Program-made: the position numbers and the translations under genes
Assembly: GCF_027943255.1 (NCBI RefSeq)
Contig: NC_072896.1
Span: forward strand, 41,442,501-41,506,500
Direction of reading: 5' to 3'
Source: Anastrepha obliqua
Taxonomy: Eukaryota > Arthropoda > Insecta > Diptera > Tephritidae
Length of the DNA: 64,000 bases
Notes under the pieces: model-generated
Database searches by the model: none
What the model was told of the DNA's origin: nothing
What the model saw: only the letters and a program-made list of their open reading frames with translations
Part shown: one piece after another, positions 36,170 through 46,320 of the stretch
How positions within the stretch are numbered: position 1 is the stretch's first letter
Layout of the letters: each line of letters opens with the position of its first letter

Positions 36170-36625
36170 TTATTAAGATTGTTACCGTTATCAGGACAGC
36201 CATGAGATGCGTCGTGATGTCTACCCTGCAGCAGCTTCATAGCGAGGCTACTATGCTTCCGATTAAGGAGCATAGAAAGATACTTCCGTAGGAACCGCCC
36301 CTGCAGCCACGTGCCAGAGGCAATACCAAATCTCAGGCGAGTCAGAAGGCATCTCTTTAACTAACACGAGATCCAGGATCGAACACTGAATCAGACAGTT
36401 TATAGATATGCATTAAAGGATATTCATCGGGAGTCTCTTATCACCTTCTTAAACTCCCTACCCCCGTTGTCGAAGTCCAACCATCGCCCATCGCAGATGG
36501 AGAGCTTAGGCTGCCTTGTGAGACCCTAGTTTCTATGGCACAATTACGTTCATGATATTGCAGCATGTTAAACTCCTACCTACCCAGAATCGCCCCAACA
36601 TTAGCTTGCCTTGTAATATGGAGTA
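36170..36625 (+). pseudogene. Jockey-like LINE, C-terminal coding fragment (+)
   Basis: The plus strand reads LHSEATMLPIKEHRKILP near 36,236, and further on DIHRESLITFLNSLPPLS and NHRPSQMESLG-like text across frameshifts. This is the region downstream of the RT domain in this LINE (MLPVKEH is also found at 57,410). Confidence 0.7.
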
Positions 36626-36639
36626 AATAAAAAAAAAAA

Positions 36640-36976
36640 ACTTGCACTATAGTTTGGTGAGGATGTAATCTCAGCTTCTTTCAACTTTTTAGCTATTACT
36701 ACAGTGCAAGTTTTGGGGTTCTCCTTAATAAAACCAGCAATTTTTCTCTCTGCTTGGGGTATGAACTTTTTTTTTGGCCTTCCGCTATCAACTGGTCTTC
36801 CTATTTTACCATTTTTCTTGTACTTGGAAAGAACTTACTGCACTGTTGTGTGTGTGTTTTTTTTTTATCAATTTTGTTAACTTTGCGAGTGCTCTTGTTT
36901 TTGCCAATACTCAATTCTTGCATATCTTTTCAGGTTTGTACACTTCCCATTCAGAGATAATACGTGTCAAGGGCAC
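36640..36976 (-). pseudogene. Tc1-like DNA-binding region remnant
   Basis: The minus strand reads IAGFIKENPKTCTVVIAKKL and KEAEITSS, a Tc1-type second helix-turn-helix, preceded by a Lys-rich linker. Stops and a long A-run break the frame. It is interrupted on the right by a SINE-like insertion. Confidence 0.5.
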
Positions 36977-36986
36977 AACTCTTTGG

Positions 36987-37114
36987 CCTTTTCACGACAG
37001 TCGGTTGTATGTAACCGGCACGACCCGGATTTGTATCCGGCCAAGAACTGTCACTTCCGCATCATTCTCCGTTTATGTACGGGGAATGTTTATGTTGCCA
37101 AAAAACAACAACAA
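36987..37114 (+). repeat. CAA-tailed SINE-like element, copy 5, exact target duplication
   Basis: AACTCTTTGG occurs at 36,977-36,986 and again at 37,115-37,124, framing 128 bp from CCTTTTCACGACAGTCGG to AAAACAACAACAA. This fixes the element borders: the head is close to CACGACAGTCGG and the tail is (CAA)n. The hairpin ACCCGGATTTGTATCCGG lies inside. Confidence 0.88.
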
Positions 37115-37721
37115 AACTCTTTGGTGTACAATTTTCATCCGGCTCATGAAACGAATATTGGACTTGGTCTGTGCTTGCAAGATTGACCCATCGCTCAGTT
37201 CTGCCTGGTAATCCACGTGACTTAGATTTAGAGTTATTTCACTTATTTGCACTTCGACCTCATGGTATTTTGTGCCCTCCAGACCCAGTTCCCTTGGTAA
37301 ACTTAAGATAGAGCTGGGTTGGACTGAGCGTGTGTGCTTTTCTTCTTTCTGCAATTGACCAAGATGTCTCAACCTTCTTCGCGCTATAGCACTGCATTCA
37401 AGGTGAAGGTGTGTTGCAGTGTCCTGGGATTGGTCGCAGGAGCGATCACATGACTTACAACCATGCGTAGGCTGTAAACTGACTGATTACCAATTTCTTT
37501 AATCAGTTTGATTTGAATTAAAAAATAAAGACGTTTTTAAAAATATTATGAAATCGGAATATTTTAAATAATAACGTTTAGTTCTTACCAGGAAATATTT
37601 TCTATGCTCCGGCTATTTTTTTAAGGCTACTTCGAAAGCAATTTTATTGTTCGAGAGTTCAACAGGTGTTACATACCTGCATAAATAGAAATTAACTAGC
37701 ATGTACATATAGTTCCTTGTA

Positions 37722-38252
37722 CAGGGTGGGCCAAATAAGACCTACTAATGACTAGCAGTAGGCGCAGTTGCTCCATCTTGTTGAAACCACAAATTAGGAT
37801 ACTGCTCCACCATTGGCAGCAAAAAGTTTTCAATCAATGTTCTGTAAGAAGCTCCTGAAAGCGATTCAGGCGTTTCATCCTCATTTTCGAAGAAATATGG
37901 AACGATAACTCTAGTGGCCATAACACCGCACCAAAGAGTACATTTAGATGGGTGCAACTGATGTTGGTGTGTTGCCCTTGGATTTTCAGAGCCCCACAAT
38001 CTACAGTTTTGTTTGTTGACATAATCATTTAAATGGAAATGCGCTTCATCCGACATCAAAACATTATTTAAAAAGTCAATTTGTGTGGCTATAGAAAACT
38101 CGATAATTTTAACGCGTTGTGTTGTAATGTAGGGTTCCATAATAAATTTCCAACAATTCAATTATAACTTCCAAAAAGAGAAAAATAAATATGTCAAAAA
38201 ATAAAAAAGTTATTTGTGCTTAACATTAGTAGGTCTTATTTGGCCCACCCTG
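37722..38252 (-). mobile_element. Tc1/mariner element, rosa-related, perfect 29-bp TIRs, internally deleted
   Basis: TA at 37,720-37,721 and 38,253-38,254. Tips start CAGGGTGGGCCAAATAAGAC and are perfect inverted repeats over 29 bp. A minus ORF (38,161-37,745, 138 codons) keeps the first Asp box LMSDEAHFHLNDYVNKQN and ends in the second box WFQQDGATAPTASH, where it stops. The DNA-binding N-terminus and the third Asp are missing. At 531 bp it is a deletion derivative; identical tips suggest recent movement. Confidence 0.9.
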
Positions 38253-39779
38253 TATATATGGCATGAATTGAATTCAAGCTGGCATAACTCGGTTTCATAT
38301 ACGGAAAATTTAATTTATTCACATTTTAGGCAGAGTGTTATATTGGCATCACTCGTAGACGTTTTCAGATTAGTGTTGCTACACTTTTTGTTTTATTTAT
38401 TTTATTTTATTATTTTTAAATTCACTGATTCCTCGTATAACTTCGAAATATCGACAAGTCTGAAAATCTCTTTGACACTTCAGTGTTTTTTTTTTTCGCC
38501 ATGTTCGTTTTTATTTTCCAATTGGCGCATTACTTTTAAAAATTCTCAATCGATTTTGAAATCGCTATCCAAAAATAGTCTCATAAGCATACTTGCTATT
38601 TATGTATGTATGTGAGTATGTAGTACATATGTACATTCATGAATGTGTCAGTTATTTCTATGTGAATTTTCTTCATGGAAAAAAGCAAGAAACATTAACA
38701 TTTTCTACTTTTATTAGGTGGGTGTGCTGCCATACATATTCTCGCTTCCGTCTATATTTCCCAATTCTCCCAACTTTTTTCATTTTTCGTATTACAGCAT
38801 TAGAACTCTGTCTCTAACGTTTTTCGCCAACGCCATGTGGCCGCCCAATGTATTCCGATAACTGAACGCCAATGCGTATACTTCGATTGTAAATCAGCCG
38901 GTTAGACGGCCTCTATATTCTAGGCCATTTGATTTTTTTTCGAACTGCCACTCATGCCTAGACAGGTGTTTCGAATTTTGTTTTGTTTTTGCTATGTTTC
39001 TATATTTCATATACATAGAAATGTTTTTATTTAGGTTTGCGAATAGGCGAATAGTGCAGCGTATGCCCGTATGTATGCGTGTATGTATGTGGCACCCACT
39101 ACCTGAAAATACCATCATAGTTTTGTTATTATTTTTATGATATTTGCTTAGTGTGTTGTTGTGGTTGCGGCTAATCTTCCATCTATTGTTTATGTTATTC
39201 TAATTGTTGTGATTGGTGTGGTTACAGATTAATGTTTCTATTTTTTGTTGTGATTGCGTGATAATTGATCGTCAATATTTGAAACCTTTTAGCTTAATTG
39301 AATAGGTCCTCACTAGAGCGGCATTAAATTGAAAATAGGTAAGGACGTTGCAGTCTTAGGTTATGACGTAAGGTGTTTATATTTGAAATTTATGTCAGAT
39401 TTCGCAAAATTATTAAACTACAGCGTGAATCAATGGCAACACTTCTATCTATCGGCTTGAGTAGGAAAACATTTTTCTGTGTATTGTGACTTTATTAGAA
39501 AGAGAAAATATTCCTATTATTGTGAGAAACAACACAACTATCTCGGCTTCTCAGTAGCGCATCTTGGGAATCCTAGTTTCGAAAATCTTTTCGAGAGTTT
39601 CACCTTAAAGAAATGAATTGTTATTCGGTTGTCCGCTTAACGTTCAATTTTTTCAGGTCATCCACGAAGAAAGTCAAACGCACACAAATCATAGCACCAA
39701 TGCGGTCAATTATTATCGCTAAGGCATACAAAATGATAGATATTGTTGTTGTAATAGCTTAAAAAATCCCTATACATGT
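38253..39779. other. No gene seen
   Basis: A 133-codon frame at 38,214-38,615 overlaps the TIR of the element to the left and is Phe/Leu-rich from T-rich DNA; it is not credible. TATG microsatellites near 38,600 and 39,065. Confidence 0.4.
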
Positions 39780-39983
39780 TTGGGAATAGAATAGACATGA
39801 CAGGGACTGGACGTCTTACTGACAGGCAATTAACGACCTTCATCAGAAGTCCCTTGTCACCTTAATGAATTCTTTTAATCCAGAATCGACTCAGACATGC
39901 TCAACATATGTCTGACATGTGAAGATCCCCGTATGGAACTAACCTCTTATTCACATGCATCTTTAACAGATATCTCCCACCCT
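39780..39983 (+). pseudogene. Jockey-like LINE 3' end (+)
   Basis: Sequence such as GAATCGACTCAGACATGCTC and TGTCTGACATGTGAAGAT matches the complement of the cysteine-containing C-terminal region (ICLTCED) of the LINE copies nearby. It ends tail-to-tail with the minus copy that starts at 39,984. Confidence 0.6.
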
Positions 39984-40932
39984 TTGTTGTTGTTGTTGTA
40001 ACAACCCTGTCAGTAAGGGTTGGGCTCAAAAAGAGAGGAGTGCTAGGTGAGTGAAGCTCTTCGTCTGCGATGGGTTGTGATTGGACTCCTATGACGGCAT
40101 TCGGGGGTGGGGAGTTTAATAAGTTGGTAAGAGACTCCCAGCCAGAGAGGCGGCCGCCGTAGCTGAATGGGTTGGTGCGTGATTACCATTCGGAATTCAC
40201 TGAGAGGTCGTTGGTTCGAATCTCGGTGAAAGCAAAATTAATAAAAACATTTTTCTAATAGCGGTCGCCCCTCGGCAGGCAATGGCAAACCTCCGAGTGT
40301 ATTTCTGCCATGAAAAAGCTCCTCATAAAAATATCTGCCGTTCGGAGTCGGCTTGAAACTGTAGATCCCTCCATTTGTGGAACAACATCAAGACGCACAC
40401 CACAAATAGGCGGAGGAGCTCGGCCAAACACCTAACAGAAGTGTACGCGCCAATTATTATTATTTTTTTTAAGAGACTCCCGATGAATATCGTTTAATAC
40501 CTATCTGTAAACTGTCTGATGCAGTAGCTGTTGTTGTGTTCGATCCTTGGTCTCGTCGGTATAGTCGGGGAGATGTTTCCTTACTCACCAGCGTGGTGGA
40601 TCAGCCTCCAGCAAATGTCTGCAGAGGTGATTCCTGCGGTAGCAATCCAGCTGGAACTGTTTGCTGAGCATTTTACGTTGCCCCTTAACCTGGCCAGATA
40701 TTCGCTCACTTTAGAAAACAAAGACATAAATGTATGTCACTGCCCGGATCCCATTATCGAGCAATCGGCAGCAAAGGAGACAAATGAAACTCCCTCTCGT
40801 CTTTGGGGAAGCTTCGAAATATAGAAGTTGAAAAGCAATGGTGAAAGGACACCACTCTGTGGCACTTCATCATTTATCCTTCTCTGTTTTGAGCATTGGT
40901 CTTAAAAAATGAGAGGCGATTGTTGAATAACA
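39984..40932 (-). pseudogene. Jockey-like LINE copy, interrupted by a SINE
   Basis: It begins on the left with the (TTG)n complement of its CAA tail, continues through TGTCAGTAAGGGTTGGGCTC and reaches the RT block SPLLFNFYISKLP (minus, about 40,815-40,850). The tRNA-derived SINE at 40,140-40,470 splits it with an 11-bp target duplication. Frames are broken. Confidence 0.75.
40140..40470 (+). repeat. tRNA-derived SINE, complete reference copy with target duplication
   Basis: AAGAGACTCCC at 40,129-40,139 is repeated at 40,471-40,481. The 331-bp insert starts with a tRNA-like head (A box TAGCTGAATGGGTTGG, B box GGTTCGAATCTCGG), then a unique body, and ends in ATT/T repeats. The two boxes form an internal RNA polymerase III promoter; retroposition by a LINE enzyme is the known mode for SINEs. 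Confidence 0.92.
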
Positions 40933-42000
40933 TCTAGTTGTTGTTGTTTTAACAGTAATAGAAGCCCCGTCAGTGTAGGGTTTATCACCGGCCGTCTTCG
41001 TCAGGCTTATCTAAAGGTAGGCTCAGGAAACAACGTGTTAGATGAGTATGTTTTAAAGGGCACGTGAAAAGGTGGTTAGTGTCGTGCGGGGTGCCTTCAC
41101 ATGCCGGACATATGTTTAGTATGTCGGGGTCGATTCTGGATAAGTAGGAGTTTAACCTGCTACAATATCCAGAATGTAGTTGTGCCAGTGTTACGCGTGT
41201 CTCACGGGGAAGCTGGAGCTCTTCATCTGCAATAGGTGGTGGTTGGCCTCCGGTTACGGAATTCGTAGGGCGGGAGCTTAAGAAGGTGGTGACGGTCTCC
41301 CGGTGAATGTCGTTTATTGACTGTCTAAATACTGTCTGGTCCAGTAGATTTCTGTCAGTTTTGTCCTGGAGAATAGGCTAGTTTACTGGGGCGGCAACTC
41401 TTGGTCGGGGAAAACCGGAGTCATTCCGGTAACGTAGAACTGGCTCCTATGGGAATGGAATAGCATCTAGTGGTGTGTTATGGCTGTCTGTATCCAAAGC
41501 ATTGGGTATGTCCAGCACTACTAGGGCAGTCCTTTTTCTCTCTGAGGCGGTTTTAGTTAATCCCACGATTACCTTGTGTGTTTATGGCGGTGAGTGCTGT
41601 GGTAGTATTGTGCACTCTGCGGGAGCCATGCTAATGTGTGGATGGGGTCACATGCTTTCTGAAGAGTGGTAGTAGAATGACCTCAAGTGTCTTCACTATT
41701 AGGGAAAGGTGAGTTTCCCAGGTTTCGATAGAGGGACCACTCTCTCTCTTTTCCACTTGTCAGGAATTATAAGAGCGGCCAAGGACTGATTGAAGACCCT
41801 TATGAGGTATTCTAATAGCGGCGGCCTCAATTGAGGGAACCCACCTTGTGGAAACACAGTGTTTCCTGGGCCTACCGTTAAATGAGATAGACGACGACGA
41901 CCGATGACTTCACTGCGCTTGACAGGGCTTTGTGAACTTTTACAATAACAACGGTGACCATGGCTCCGCACACTTGCTGGAGTGAAAATCAGCATTTAAA
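40933..42000 (-). pseudogene. Jockey-like LINE copy with RT sequence
   Basis: Minus strand: near the right side the text reads VFNQSLAALIIPDKWKRERV and VPLSKPGKL (RT block Pxx WKxxxxxPLxKPGK). Further left, at about 41,490-41,540, ALVVLDIPNALDTDSH (ALDLSKAFDTVSH block). The left end has the (TTG)n tail complement at 40,933. A SINE-like fragment lies inside at 41,374-41,450. The copy has multiple stops. Confidence 0.78.
41374..41450. repeat. SINE-like fragment, second copy of the 1,468 type
   Basis: GGCTAGTTTACTGGGGCGGC to CCGGTAACGTAGAACTGGCT repeats the 1,468-1,546 sequence; it interrupts the LINE. Confidence 0.6.
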
Positions 42001-42815
42001 AAGATGCCTTAAAAATCTTACTAAACGATTGAACGCCTTGTGCATACATTGGCTTCCTTCCTCTTGCGGTATTGTTTCTTAGCATAGTTTCTGAAGTCCA
42101 AAAGTGCTCAGTAAATACCAAATTACTACGATTTTCACCACTTGTTTACTTTCAGAAAAGTTAAAATATTAGGCTGGAAAGAACTGGCAGTATTCAAATA
42201 ACCTATAAACTACGTTTCGGTTATGTTCAAACTTAAATATTTACATTTTTTTAAATATATAATATAAATGTTTTTAGACATTTTTCCTTTGGCAGTTTTT
42301 TTATGTGGTAAAAGTAGTTAAACAGCAATACTAAAATTATATTCGCCCGTCATACTCCACTCCACTTTGGCATTCTGACTCTCCATGCACCTGTTTATGT
42401 GGGAGTTGTAATATGCAGGGTACGAGCACAAACTAGATTTGCTGAAATCAAACGCAGAATATGTATGTATTTCGCTTTAGTTTCCTTTTGTGCTGATGGT
42501 AATAATCGCTTAATTTGGTTGATTTTACGATATTTGTTCTGCGTAATTTGTTGATTTTAAGTTTTTTTTTTTAATCCAGAATTTTTCGTTGCTGGCCATT
42601 TGAGGAAATTGTTTCAAGTCAAAAACATTGAGACCTTATTTGGTTCGCGTCGAGACATATTCTGACCAACATTGCTTGCCTTTAAATTCGCATAATTTTC
42701 ATTTACATTCGTATGTATGTATGCACATACTCGTAGTTTCTGTTTATTATGCTATCGGTTGCTAAATCGACACATAACCGTTAATACGTAGTGATGTTCG
42801 CCAACGCGTGAATAT
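42001..42815. other. No gene; region upstream of Pax exon 1B
   Basis: AT-rich, with TATG runs at 42,466 and 42,714. No repeat family recognised. It could hold a promoter for exon 1B transcripts, but no core motif is clear. Confidence 0.3.
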
Positions 42816-42841
42816 TTTTACAGTGGCTTCCTTTTTTAAAA

Positions 42842-42923
42842 ATGTCTTCTAAGCTGTTTTCATCATCAATTCTAAGTCCGCCAAATGATGCTTTTAAAGT
42901 AGGCGAATTTGAAAGGCGTCTAG
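42842..42923 (+). CDS. Pax: Paxillin, first coding exon 1B completing LD motif 1
   Basis: ATG opens 27 codons (MSSKLFSSSILSPPNDAF, then KVGEFERRL) plus one base, closing at CTA G|GTAAGT. Joined in phase 1 to the exon at 51,553, the junction codon is GAT and the protein reads ERRLDALLADLQ, a textbook LD1 motif (LDxLLxxL). LD motifs are short amphipathic helices that dock partners such as FAK and vinculin; this is known of the family. The exact restoration of LD1 across a roughly 8.6-kb intron is the strongest single piece of evidence for the gene. A candidate acceptor at 42,823 suggests a spliced non-coding leader. If exon 1A were spliced to that acceptor, translation would stop at once, so 1A and 1B are mutually exclusive. 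Confidence 0.85.
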
Positions 42924-43217
42924 GTAAGTTCGCTTGATTAAGCTAGCAATTTAATAAACAAGTGAGTATTTCAAATATGACGTAATAAATAAATATAACG
43001 AATTCCAAAACTATCGTTGAGAATTTAATTCATTTCAGCTGTAAATAAAAGGCGGATTAATACTTTTCAATGATTTTTTATTACTGGAAAGCGTGAAACT
43101 TGCCATTCAGCAAGAAATACTATTTCATTCAAATGAGTTCCGTGCCGAATTGGAAGCATTGATTTCATGTAAAATTTGTCTCTAACGGCGGCCAATCGAT
43201 ATCAACGTTTCGTTTGA

Positions 43218-43730
43218 TTACACAGGTTTTTTGTTTATATGAGATTGGATTCCGATGTACGAGGGTCGTTTGAAAAGTCGGTACAAAAAATAAAACCTAC
43301 TTAATTGTTTGGGGCAAACCTTTGTTATTTTTCGCCATAGTCTCCTTTTAGGCTTATACACTTCGTCCAACGTTGTTCTTGTTTGTTGATCGATTCTGAA
43401 TAATAGGATTGTCCAAGTCTGAAAAATAGTCATTCGTTTTTGGAATCATCTCCATCATAAAATCTTTTTCCGGCAAAATCTGGAGAATGGGGGGAAATGA
43501 CTAGACAAGTTGATCCTATTTCTATTAATTTTGTAACCAAATGCTGTGGCGTAAGCTGGTGCGTTGTCGTGATTGAAAAAGAAAATCATTCGACTTCCTC
43601 GATTCAAACGAATGCCAAACACAAAGAAATATGCCGATCTGGCTGAAACTTGGTGTGTGTTCTTCCAAGAGATGCTACTAATAAAAAATAACCTCGATAC
43701 GCGCCAGTAGTGCCATTTACTCAAAATTAT
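43218..43730 (-). pseudogene. Mariner (DD34D-type) remnant, family 2 copy B
   Basis: The left tip TACGAGGGTCGTTTGAAAAG (43,258) is a typical mariner TIR. The minus strand reads MIFFFNHDNAPAYATAFGYK (HDN box), RTTLDEVYKPKRRLWRKI and VCPKQLSRFYF. Frames shift in between. Sister of the copy at 31,330. Confidence 0.78.
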
Positions 43731-43750
43731 TATTATTTTTTTTTTTTTTG

Positions 43751-43790
43751 GTTCAAGTCATTACAGGTTCAAGTCATTACAGGTTCAAGT
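43751..43790 (+). repeat. 16-bp tandem repeat
   Basis: GTTCAAGTCATTACAG occurs twice in tandem with a third partial unit (GTTCAAGTC), just beyond the mariner remnant. Confidence 0.85.
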
Positions 43791-44820
43791 CTCCAGTGCA
43801 TCAGTTTTTTGAGAAAAGTAGGGTTAAAAATGTTACTCCCGGTTTTTTTAAAACCCTGACGTAATAGACACTATTGGCCCCATTGAAACATGTTCAGCGC
43901 ACAAAAATACAATGGAAATTTCGAAAAAATACAACTTTTATAAAAAACAAAAACGATTTAAATTTTGTTTTTAATATTTCATAATTATGTCCAAGCGACG
44001 CTATTTCGGCTGTCGAAAGTCATAAACATCGATACTTTAGACTACGAAAGCTAACAGCTCTTGGGTTCCTTTGCATCCAAACCGTCGAAAAAGCACGTTT
44101 CCTGAAGTAATTTGCCGAAGTCAGTACTAGTTTAGACGGGTCGGTTTGTTTTCACGGATTTTTGTTTTTTAATTTTAGCATTCAGGTTGAAAATGCATTT
44201 CATTTATCGAAAATATCATGCACAAACCGATTTCAATAAATTTGTGTCTTTAAACTTCTAAAGATACAATCAAATAGGCGTATCCTAAAATTAATACACT
44301 CAGCTCATAAACTCGATTTGCCTTAGCAACTGGGTTCCCTGTAATTATTGATCCCACTACTGAATCATCATTCAAAAACTGAGCGAATGGCTTTTTCATA
44401 TGGATTTTAATGGAAAAATTAACATTCATTCATTCTAAAAATATGCCACAATAAAGATAATTTTGGATGGCAGATCATCTCTCTGAGAAGTGTTTAGCGT
44501 AGTAACGTAGCGCATACTTGGAGGGCAATCATTACCTGCTAATGAGCAAATGATATTTAGTTATTTTGCATTATTTAAGTAGCAGTAGCATCTTGCGACC
44601 TATTGTCTGTCTGACAAAAGCACAGAAGCTATGGCGTAGACTAAAATTTCTATTTTGAAGGCAAATATTTCAGGTGTTTATTTTTTTAATTTGTTATCTT
44701 ATCCTATATAAAAATGTGATTTGTTTATGTATTTGTAGCGTATAGGCTTTTACAGCATTCATTGATCGCAAATCAATTTTGGCAAGTTTTTGTGGGCATG
44801 ACTGGGAGGGCTTATGAGTT
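43791..44820. other. No gene seen
   Basis: AT-rich; no recognisable frames or repeats. Confidence 0.4.
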
Positions 44821-44861
44821 TGTTGGTAGTCACGCACCAACCCATTCGGCTACAGCGGCGT
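44821..44861 (-). repeat. tRNA-derived SINE, head fragment
   Basis: GGTAGTCACGCACCAACCCA then TTCGGCTACAGCGGCG is the complement of the SINE A-box region; the rest is absent. Confidence 0.6.
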
Positions 44862-45104
44862 TGGAGTTGTATATGTCGAAAATTCATGTTTAGGGTCTTA
44901 TTTGGTACTACAAAAATTTTGCACAATATAGAATGGCTTTATGGTAGAGATATCAGGAAACAGCTTATTAATGATTGACTTGACTTGGTTCATCCCTCGG
45001 ATCTTAACCAACTACTTAAAAAGAAATATTTCTGTACCCAATGTACCCTAATGAAATTTGCTCTCTTATTCGTAATTCACTTTCCAATTATAAAGAGTTT
45101 TCCA

Positions 45105-46095
45105 ATAACAGGTGTTATTTTGAATAGTCCGCTATTTCGGTAGATGTCACTTTTGAAGCTGTTATTTTTTGATATTTGACAAGTAAGAAGCTACGCCATT
45201 AATAATTCACGCTTAACAACGTAAAATTCACTATAAGAATGGTGAAGCTTTGGCGAACGGTTCGTAAAACTCGTACATTTTTGGGTCATCGTGAAGCACC
45301 TTGTCGGACCGCAATACAGAAATTGGTGAAAAAATTCAAGCTGTTGGGACAAGTTAGTGATATGAAGAATAAAACCCGTGCAAGTCGCTCAAGAACAGCC
45401 GAAAATATTGCTTTTGTAGCCGAAAGTATTGAAGTAAACCCAGGTTTGTCCATTGCTCGTCGTTCTCCCGAATTAGGCATTCCACAAACGTCATTACACC
45501 GTAGTTTGCATAAAGATTTGGGACCTAAGGTTTATAAAGTCCAGTTAACATAAGAACTCAAGCTGGCCGATCATCAACAACGTCGTGTCTTTGCTGGTTG
45601 GGTCGTTGAAATGCACAAAAATGATCCGGAATTCCATCGAAAAATCACCTTGAGTGAAGCCCATTTCCACCTCGGTGGCCTTCGTCAACAAGCAAAATTG
45701 TCGGATCTGGGGCTCAGAAAATCCAAGAGTTATTGTTGAAAAGCTTCTCTATCCTCAACGTGTGACTGTTTGGTGCGGTTTATGATCCGGCGGAGTCATT
45801 GGACCTTACTTTCTTGAAAATGAAGCTGGAGCAACAGTTACGGTAAATGGATTGCGCTATCGAGAGATGATTAACAATTTTTTATGGCCGGAATCGGATG
45901 GTATTGTTTTGGACAACGTTTATTTTCAACAAGACGGCGCTACGTGCCACACAAGCAACGAAAGCATTGATTTTTTATGGTAATTACACCTCTTATTGGA
46001 AAAGCCTTTACTTTGAAATACGCAATTCGACATACAAATTGGCCAAATCCAAACGATATAGTAAACCAAAACAAAGAAAAAAAAAACATTGAATA
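45105..46095 (+). pseudogene. Rosa-like transposase, nearly full length, frame broken
   Basis: From 45,239: VKLWRTVRKTRTFLGHREAP, AIQKLVKKFKLLGQVSD, then SIARRSPELGIPQTSLHRSL (two helix-turn-helix regions), a stop at 45,551, QQRRVFAGWVVEMHKNDPEF, an altered first Asp box (LSEAHFHL, Asp missing from SDEAHF), then frame-shifted QQDGATCHTSNESIDF-like text. After that box the C-terminal third diverges and is shortened. The N-terminal start appears truncated too. Confidence 0.78.
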
Positions 46096-46184
46096 ATATC
46101 AAAAAAAAATTTAATTTCAATAATGAAAGCAAAAAAATAAATAATTTAAAAAATTATTATGTCGATGAAGTTGCTGAACACCAT

Positions 46185-46320
46185 TGAGAAGACGGAATTG
46201 TCCGTTCTACGTTTTCGGACAGACCCGGATTTACTATATATTCGGCCAAGGACTGTCACTCCAGCAGCACTCCTCGTACATAAATGGGGACTGTTTTTGC
46301 TGATACAACAACAACAGCAA
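46185..46320 (+). repeat. CAA-tailed SINE-like element, copy 6
   Basis: GACCCGGATTTACTATATAT, CGGCCAAGGACTGTCACTCC, AGCAGCACTCCTCGTACATA and a CAACAACAACAGCAA tail. Confidence 0.75.

Noticed and set aside
38214..38615. 133-codon plus-strand frame rich in Phe and Leu
   Set aside because: It starts inside the TIR of the 37,722 element and runs through T-rich non-coding DNA; no domain.
40140..40230. tRNA gene on the strength of A and B boxes
   Set aside because: The sequence is the head of a SINE with a target duplication and a non-tRNA body, and lacks a convincing cloverleaf.
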